NCBI GenBank assembly: GCA_963826975.1
Contig: CAWGZJ010000003.1
Location: forward strand, 682,001 to 746,000
Reading direction: 5' to 3'
Source of the DNA: Palsa-883 sp963826975
GTDB taxonomy: Bacteria > Pseudomonadota > Alphaproteobacteria > Acetobacterales > Acetobacteraceae
DNA length: 64,000 nt
Part shown: positions 58,712 to 64,000 of the stretch, piece after piece
Layout: every line of letters begins with the position of its first letter
Numbering within the stretch: the stretch's first letter is position 1
Notes under the pieces: model-generated
The model's database searches: none
What the model was told of the DNA's origin: nothing
Seen by the model: the letters and a program-made list of their open reading frames with translations, nothing else
Program-made: the position numbers and the translations under genes

Positions 58712-60079
58712 TCACTCCGCGGCGCCCCGCAGCGGCGGGCGCCGGCGGTGGCCGCCGTGCGCGGGGCGGGGCAGGCCCATCGTCTCGCGCAGAGTGGTGC
58801 CGCTGTATTCGCGCTGCGCCAGGCCGCGTCGTTGCAGCTCCGGCACCAACTCCGTCAGTGTCGCGTCGGATCCGCCGGGCATGTAGGGCGGGATCAGGTT
58901 GAAGCCGTCGCAGGCGCGGTCGGTGAACCAATCCTCGATCCGGTCGGCGACGGTTTCCGGCGTACCCACCATCACCAGATGCCCCGAGGCGCCGGCGAGC
59001 ATCCTGTACAGTTCGCGGATCGTCATGCGCTTTTCGCGCACCATGTGCATCAGTTGCTCGTGGCCACTTTTGACGCCGTTGTGGTCGGCCAGCGCGTCCG
59101 GCACCGGACCATCCAGGTCGTAGCCGGACAGATCGCCGAAGGAGCTGGCCAGGATGGACAGGCCCAATTGCGGATGGATCAGGTCCTGCAGGCGGTCCAT
59201 CAGGTGCTGCGCCTCGGCCTCTGTCGAGCCGAGGACCGGCAGAATGCCGGGCATGACATACTGCGCGTCCGGGTCGCGCCCGCTTGCGACAGCGTGCTGC
59301 TTGACGCTGCGGTAGAAGGCTTTCGCGGCTTCCTTGTCCTTCTGCGCGGTATAGATGATGTCGGCGATCCGGCCGCCGAGGTTCTGCCCAGGGCCGGACG
59401 ATCCGGCCTGCGCGATGACCGGGTAACCCTGGATCGGCCGCGCGACGTTCAGCGGGCCGTGCACGGCGAAGGTCTCGCCGCGGTGACGCAGATTGTGCAG
59501 CTTGGCCGGGTCGAAATACTGGCCGGTGGCCTTGTCGCGAATAAACGCGTCGTCTTCCCAGCTATCCCAAAGTCCCATGACCACATCGACGAATTCTTCA
59601 GCCCGCCGATAGCGCAGCGCGTGCTCCATGTGGCGCTCGCGGCCGTAATTCAATGCCTCCTGCTCACTCCAGGACGTGACGACGTTCCAGCCGACACGGC
59701 CGCCGCTGATGTGATCGAGCGAGGCGAACTTGCGGGCGACCGTGTACGGGTCGTTGTAGGTGGTGGACGCGCTGGCGATGAAGCCGAGATGCCGAGTGAC
59801 CGCCGACAGCGCGGCCATGATGGTGAATGGCTCCCACACGTCGATACGGCCGAGGTAGCTGAGTTGTTCGTCATCCTTGGCGTTGTGGCGCACGGCGGCG
59901 CCGTCGGCCCAGAACATGAAATGGATCGCCGCGCGCTCGGCCTGCTGGGCGATGTCGCGCCAGAGGGGAAAATCCATCGCCGCGTCGGCGCGAGCTTCCG
60001 GCAGGCGCCAGCCCGCGGCATGCGCGCCGTTGGCGACGATGTTAAGGCCAAGTTTCATCTGGCGGCGTTGGTCGGTCAT
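58712..60079 (-). CDS. NtaA/SnaA/DszA-type flavin monooxygenase
   Basis: A 455-residue two-component FMNH2-dependent monooxygenase. Family motifs are MKLGLNIVANGAHAAGWRLP, IHFMFWADGAAVRH, ASTTYNDPYTVARKFASLDH and SGGRVGWNVVTSWSEQEALN, RRAEEFVDVVMGLWDSWEDD, and IAQAGSSGPGQNLGGRIADI. Relatives open nitrilotriacetate, sulfonates or thioethers and need a flavin reductase, which is not in this window. It is 59 bases upstream of the amino acid binding protein gene on the same strand, so it is probably in the same operon. Confidence 0.88.
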   Translation of the reverse strand: MTDQRRQMKLGLNIVANGAHAAGWRLPEARADAAMDFPLWRDIAQQAERAAIHFMFWADGAAVRHNAKDDEQLSYLGRIDVWEPFTIMAALSAVTRHLGFIASASTTYNDPYTVARKFASLDHISGGRVGWNVVTSWSEQEALNYGRERHMEHALRYRRAEEFVDVVMGLWDSWEDDAFIRDKATGQYFDPAKLHNLRHRGETFAVHGPLNVARPIQGYPVIAQAGSSGPGQNLGGRIADIIYTAQKDKEAAKAFYRSVKQHAVASGRDPDAQYVMPGILPVLGSTEAEAQHLMDRLQDLIHPQLGLSILASSFGDLSGYDLDGPVPDALADHNGVKSGHEQLMHMVREKRMTIRELYRMLAGASGHLVMVGTPETVADRIEDWFTDRACDGFNLIPPYMPGGSDATLTELVPELQRRGLAQREYSGTTLRETMGLPRPAHGGHRRRPPLRGAAE

Positions 60080-60493
60080 GCGGATCCGTCCGGGTGGTGT
60101 CTGCGCGTCATGTCTTCGCGCCGGCTAACCGGGGTGCGGCGAGTTTGGGTTTGCAGCTTCATGGCATCGTTGGGTCAAGGGCGATGCGGGCTTTGATTGC
60201 CGGTTTTCGTCGGCGAGGCAAGTTAGGGGGCCGGTGCGCCGGGGCATCCGTCGCGGCGCCGTGCTGGCGGGGATTGCAGGGTTAAACCATACCATAGCGG
60301 TAGAGAAACGGAAACAAAACCGACCCACTGCTCCCGGCAATCCCTGGTCGAGCACTTGCACCACGATGTAGAGTGTCGCTTACCGACACGCTAACAACCC
60401 GATTGCCCAGCCAACATCAACTGAATCGTCGCGCTTCGCACAACGCCCTCGACAACGAATCCGCCACACAAACCCGGCCGTAACGAGATAACC
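60080..60493. other. Divergent intergenic region, no gene recognised
   Basis: This 414-base stretch separates the leftward monooxygenase operon from the rightward M20 gene and should contain both promoters. No reading frame with a ribosome site is supported. I found no strong dyad. Confidence 0.5.
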
Positions 60494-61771
60494 ATGGACG
60501 CCGCCCGCATCGCCGAAGCCGTCGCCGACGAACGCGACCGTGCCGCCGCCCTGTTCGACGCGCTGCGCCGTGACGGGCTCGACGATCCCGGCGTCAGCCG
60601 CGACCCGTACGGCGCCGGCGAACAGCGCGCCCACGCCACGGTAGCCAAGGCAGCGACCTCCCTGGGCCTGGAGATCTCCGGCGACGCCGCCGCCAACCTG
60701 TACATGACGTTGCCGGGGCGCGACCGGACGGCGCCATCCATCATCGTCGGCTCGCACCTGGACAGCGTGCCGCATGGCGGCAATTTCGACGGCGCCGCCG
60801 GCGTGCTGGCGGGGCTGGTCGCGGTCGCTGCGCTGCGCCGCCTCGGCATCACGCTGGAGTGCGACCTGACGGTCATGGGCATCCGCGCCGAGGAAAGCAT
60901 CTGGTTTCAGGTGTCCTATATCGGCAGCCGCGGCGCGCTCGGCACCCTGCCCGACGGCGCGCTGGAGGTCCGGCGCATCGACACCGGCCGCACGCTCGCC
61001 GAACACATCGCGGACTGCGGCGGCAAGCCCGATGTGCTGCGCGCGGGTGCCCGGCACCTCGACCCCGCAAGCCTCCGGGCCTACCTGGAGTTGCATATCG
61101 AGCAGGCGCCCAGCCTGGTCGAAGCCGGCAAGCCGGTTGCGATCTGCACCGGCATTCCCGGCAATTTCCGCTACCCGGACGCGCGCATCGAGGGCAGCAA
61201 CGACCATGTCGGCCTGCCCCGCCGCTTCCGCCGCGACGCCGCCATGGCCGGTGCGGAGTTCGCCATGGCGCTCGACCGGCTGTGGCAGGAGCATGATGCA
61301 AAGGGCGTCCCGATGGCCTGCACCATCGGCCGCTTCCACACCGATCCCGCCCAGCACGGCCTGACCATCGTGCCGGGCACGTTCCATTTCAGCCTCGACG
61401 TCCGCGCCTATGACGAGGCTGTGCTGGCCGAGTTGGACGCGCGCGTCGACGCGATTATCGCGGGCATCGACCAGCGCCGCGGCGTGCGTTTCCACCGCGG
61501 CCCCAAGGCGCGCGCCGCGGTCGGCCCGGTCGATCCGGCGATTCGCGCGGCGCTGACGCGGGGGGCCGCCGCGCTCGGCCTGCCGACGTTGGAGCTTGGC
61601 AGCCCCGCTTCGCATGATGCCGCCGCCTTCGCCGCGGTCGGCGTGCCGATGGGCATGATCTTCGTGCGCAACGCGAACGGCAGCCACAACCCGCGCGAGG
61701 CGATGACCATCGACGACTTCCTGGCAGGTGCGTCGCTGCTGACATGGTGGCTGGCGGAAACCGCTGGCTGA
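60494..61771 (+). CDS. M20-family amidohydrolase (N-carbamoyl amino acid hydrolase / allantoate amidohydrolase type)
   Basis: A 425-residue di-metal hydrolase. The metal ligands appear as His88 (VGSHLDSV), Asp99 (NFDGAAGV), Glu133/134 (RAEESIWF), His201 (LHIEQAP) and the late His in NGSHNPREAM. SNDHVGLPRRFRRDA is the family's dimer-site block, with His238. It cleaves N-carbamoyl or ureido bonds to give ammonia, CO2 and an amino acid. The Ldh_2 dehydrogenase at 54841 is from a family that includes ureidoglycolate dehydrogenase, so ureide use is possible. Substrate remains open. Confidence 0.88.
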   Translation: MDAARIAEAVADERDRAAALFDALRRDGLDDPGVSRDPYGAGEQRAHATVAKAATSLGLEISGDAAANLYMTLPGRDRTAPSIIVGSHLDSVPHGGNFDGAAGVLAGLVAVAALRRLGITLECDLTVMGIRAEESIWFQVSYIGSRGALGTLPDGALEVRRIDTGRTLAEHIADCGGKPDVLRAGARHLDPASLRAYLELHIEQAPSLVEAGKPVAICTGIPGNFRYPDARIEGSNDHVGLPRRFRRDAAMAGAEFAMALDRLWQEHDAKGVPMACTIGRFHTDPAQHGLTIVPGTFHFSLDVRAYDEAVLAELDARVDAIIAGIDQRRGVRFHRGPKARAAVGPVDPAIRAALTRGAAALGLPTLELGSPASHDAAAFAAVGVPMGMIFVRNANGSHNPREAMTIDDFLAGASLLTWWLAETAG

Positions 61772-61837
61772 CCGCTGCCCGTGGATGGGGTGGGTCACGC
61801 CGTAATGACCACTCTAGGTCGCATAAGTAGTTTCCGA

Positions 61838-61854
61838 ATCTACCTTTGGTAGAT
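61838..61854. promoter_or_regulatory. ATCTACC-TTT-GGTAGAT dyad
   Basis: Two exact 7-base arms surround a 3-base centre in an AT-richer patch between the M20 gene and the cytochrome c remnant. The remaining bases from 61772 to 62090 show no gene. It may be a regulator site for the remnant or a leftover of a lost neighbour. Confidence 0.5.
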
Positions 61855-62090
61855 ATTCGTTGCGTAGAGTATAGTCTCCTTGGGTGGTTGCTCGGGAGCA
61901 CCGTGCCATGCGTCCTCCCCTGGCTGTATCTGAGCTGGCCGTATCTGATCTGGAACCGGGTCGCGACGGCCGACGCGGTCGCGCGGTGTGGGACCACTGC
62001 GGTTCCGAGGCACGAAACACGCCGACCGCGCCGGTGTTGTGCGAGCCGCCCCACGGCCCGCCGAAGAGCCGTGCATGTCGTGCGGCCGGC

Positions 62091-62525
62091 ATGAGACGCG
62101 CGCCTACCACAGTCGCGTTGCTGCTTGCGTTGTCCACAGTCGCGTCCACCGCGGGCGGTGATGCCTCGTACGATCAGGTGTCGCGCGGGCTGCATCTCGC
62201 CAGGCTCGGCGATGATCTTGCCTGCCGGACCGCGCCGGGCGCCAAGCCGTTCGCCCGCGGTGTCGTGGCCGCGACGCCGATCGGGAACCCGCTCGGTGCC
62301 GACGTTATGCCGGACCCCGCGGCCCGCATCGCCGGGCAGGATTTTCCGCGCGCCGTGTCGGCCGGTATCGGCGAGGACGGCACGCGGCTCGACGGCGCCG
62401 CCCGCTTCATCACCTGCACCAAAGTCACCTCGCGGGACAATGCGGCACTCTGGGACTATGTCCAGACGGTCGAGCCGGTCATCCATCCGTTCACGTCGAA
62501 CCGGCTACCGTTGCCGTTTAATTAG
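62091..62525 (+). CDS. Cytochrome c-like protein lacking haem motif
   Basis: A 144-residue exported protein. After a signal peptide (TTVALLLALSTVASTAG) the text SYDQVSRGLHLARLGDDLAC, RTAPGAKPFARGV, TPIGNPLGADVMPDP and FITCTKVTSRDNAALWDYVQ follows the first domain of alcohol/gluconate dehydrogenase cytochrome c subunits. The expected haem motif CxxCH is D-L-A-C-R: the first Cys and the His are gone. It ends NRLPLPFN, where relatives pass into a second haem domain. It is a decayed or repurposed fragment. Confidence 0.6.
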   Translation: MRRAPTTVALLLALSTVASTAGGDASYDQVSRGLHLARLGDDLACRTAPGAKPFARGVVAATPIGNPLGADVMPDPAARIAGQDFPRAVSAGIGEDGTRLDGAARFITCTKVTSRDNAALWDYVQTVEPVIHPFTSNRLPLPFN

Positions 62526-62567
62526 GGCATCGGGCAATTAGCGCATCGGGCATTAGCCAATCGCGCT
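62521..62567. repeat. 16-bp tandem repeat after cytochrome c remnant
   Basis: ATTAGGGCATCGGGCA (62521-62536) and ATTAGCGCATCGGGCA (62537-62552) are followed by a degenerate third copy. The first overlaps the stop codon of the remnant, and the array reaches the convergent CopD-like gene. Confidence 0.7.
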
Positions 62568-62572
62568 GGGGA

Positions 62573-64000
62573 TCAAGCTTCGCGGTAATCCAGCAGGATC
62601 AGGCCGGAGAGCAACAGGCAGAACGGCCAAACCCACCCGGCGATCCGATTGCCCGGTCGATCCAACCGCAGTTCCAGCCAGCGCGACCAGCCCGCGGTGA
62701 CACCCGCCAGCGCGAGCGGCGTGTGGGTCACTTCGATCAGCAACTGGTCCTTCAGGTTGGCAATGGCGTGGCTGTGCGTCAGCAACAGCGCGGCGCCAAG
62801 CGCGGTGAGCAGCGGGAACACCAGCGCCGCCCTGCGGTTTTGCCAACCGCCGGCGCGCACCCGCCATTCGAACAGCGCGAACACCACCAGCAGCAGAACG
62901 AAGGCGCGGTGCTGCAACACCTCGACATCGCGGAAGCTCTCGAAGAAGCCAATATCGCCAAGCGGCCATGTTTCCGGATCAGAACGTACAAACAGGAACG
63001 CCGCCAGCCCGAGGAACAGCAGCGGCCAGTGCCGCGCCCATCGCAACCCGGCCTGGTTGAGAATCGCCAGTATGCCGATCGCGACGACGAACAATCCGGA
63101 CCAGTGATGATTGTATTCCGACCAGGCAATGTCCGCCGCGTTGCGCGGCGGCAGATCGCCGGAGCCGGGCACGAACGCAACCTGCGGCGGCGCGCTGTGA
63201 TGCGCCGCCTCGGCGTCCAGCTTCGCCTGCAACGCCGGCAGCGCCAGCACGTCGTGATCGGGACTATTGAACCGCGGCCATTCGGGGATGTTGCGTTCGA
63301 CGATTTGCTGCCAGCTCACCCGGTCTTGCTGCAGGTCCACCGCCGGCGGCACCGAGGTCAACGAGGCGGCGGCGAAGAAGATCGTGATGCCGATGCCGAT
63401 TTCCACCTCGGCGAAGCGGCGCAGCCGGGTGATCCTGGTGTCCGGCCGCGCACGCAGCCGCTCCACCAGCAGGAAGTTCATCCCGCCCAGCCCCAGCAGC
63501 ATCAGCAGCATGGCGATCTTGGCGCAGACCATCACGCCGTAGGCGGTGCCGTAGAATCCTTGCCAGTCGCCGATATAGGCGACGCACATGGTGATGCCGC
63601 TGAGCACGATGCAGCCGACGCCGGCCATCGACATGCGCGAGAATCGCGCGCCGATCAGCCGCCAGGCCGCGCCGTCGCCGGCCCGCGCGAGCGCCAGCAG
63701 AAAGCAGGGAATCCCACCGATCCAGATCGCTGCGCCGAACTGATGCAGGAACTCGACCGCCAGCAGCGGCGCGCGGTTGTCCAGCCGCGCGGCGGCGTGC
63801 GTGGTCAGCGTCGCGGCGGCCAGTTCAACGACCACCAGCGCAAGCAACACGGCCAGCGGCGACCGCTGCCCGCGCAACAGCAGCACCAGCAGGATCAGCG
63901 CGGCGGCTGCCGTCTTCACCAAGCCGGAGACGGCGAAGTTGGCTTGCAGCACATCGCCCACCGGCAGGTCCACGGTTCCGACCAGCACCGCGGTCTGCAT
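62573..64000 (-). CDS. CopD-family copper resistance membrane protein, N-terminus possibly beyond window
   Basis: At least 475 residues with about ten hydrophobic segments. The N-terminal half is the CopD membrane domain, with VVVELAAATLTTHAAARLDN, FLHQFGAAIWIGGIPCFLLA and FSRMSMAGVGCIVLSGITMC; the conserved His residues in THAAA and LHQFGAAIWIGG may bind copper. A soluble segment (about 225-310) and a second membrane half follow (LLFLGLAAFLFVRSDPETWP, RAFVLLLVVFALFEWR, LTHSHAIANLKDQLLIEVTH). The first ATG is at the window edge, so the true start may lie further on. Confidence 0.78.
   Translation of the reverse strand: MQTAVLVGTVDLPVGDVLQANFAVSGLVKTAAAALILLVLLLRGQRSPLAVLLALVVVELAAATLTTHAAARLDNRAPLLAVEFLHQFGAAIWIGGIPCFLLALARAGDGAAWRLIGARFSRMSMAGVGCIVLSGITMCVAYIGDWQGFYGTAYGVMVCAKIAMLLMLLGLGGMNFLLVERLRARPDTRITRLRRFAEVEIGIGITIFFAAASLTSVPPAVDLQQDRVSWQQIVERNIPEWPRFNSPDHDVLALPALQAKLDAEAAHHSAPPQVAFVPGSGDLPPRNAADIAWSEYNHHWSGLFVVAIGILAILNQAGLRWARHWPLLFLGLAAFLFVRSDPETWPLGDIGFFESFRDVEVLQHRAFVLLLVVFALFEWRVRAGGWQNRRAALVFPLLTALGAALLLTHSHAIANLKDQLLIEVTHTPLALAGVTAGWSRWLELRLDRPGNRIAGWVWPFCLLLSGLILLDYREA

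Overview
The window is high-GC alphaproteobacterial chromosome, most likely from the Rhodospirillales and probably Acetobacteraceae. This is inferred from base composition and gene families; no rRNA or other taxonomic marker is present. It holds one tRNA gene, one integrated phage-like element, and about 46 kb of chromosomal genes dominated by solute import and small-molecule catabolism.

Layout. 1-4.7 kb: the end of a luciferase-like monooxygenase, then a group of small exported low-complexity proteins. 5.4-10.8 kb: a LacI-type regulator divergent from a polyamine-type ABC importer; a large palindromic repeat lies between its ATPase and first permease. 10.9-17.8 kb: a branched-chain aminotransferase, a frameshifted amidohydrolase, and a minus-strand glxBCD-glnT-like operon (equally readable as mgsABC-gmaS, N-methylglutamate synthesis) whose glxC is frameshifted. 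17.9-22.6 kb: a glyoxalase-like protein, acyl-CoA ligase, MDR oxidoreductase and PaaI thioesterase. 22.7-30.7 kb: one long minus-strand operon with two ABC permeases, a binding protein, and two translationally coupled amidohydrolase pairs flanking a Rieske ferredoxin. I know of no described pathway with this arrangement and consider it the best candidate for an undescribed system. 31-35.5 kb: an ankyrin protein, then a TetR gene divergent from a DsbA-like isomerase and a frameshifted FAD monooxygenase, with two overlapping palindromes as probable operator.

36.27-53.55 kb is an integrated element of about 17.3 kb. Its right end is a tRNA-Ser(UGA) gene; its left end carries an exact 14-bp copy of that tRNA's 3' end, including the encoded CCA. 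Beside the tRNA lies a tyrosine integrase, then an HTH/excisionase-like gene, a replication module (primase-like protein and P4-type helicase), a terminase large subunit, a few tail/baseplate genes, and a left arm of small genes and a DUF2335 protein. I see no portal, capsid or head protease, so it looks like a defective prophage or a satellite. Dyads with the half-site CCACAAA lie near both ends.

53.8-64 kb: an LpxR-like lipid A deacylase, an Ldh_2-family dehydrogenase with a polar amino acid ABC importer, an NtaA-type flavin monooxygenase, an M20 amidohydrolase, a cytochrome c remnant without its haem motif, and a CopD-like membrane protein running off the window.

Two themes recur. Short tandem duplications (14-21 bp, 2-3 copies) sit at many gene junctions. 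Four genes are broken by a single extra base, three of them in a short homopolymer run. These may be assembly errors and should be checked in reads before the genes are called pseudogenes.
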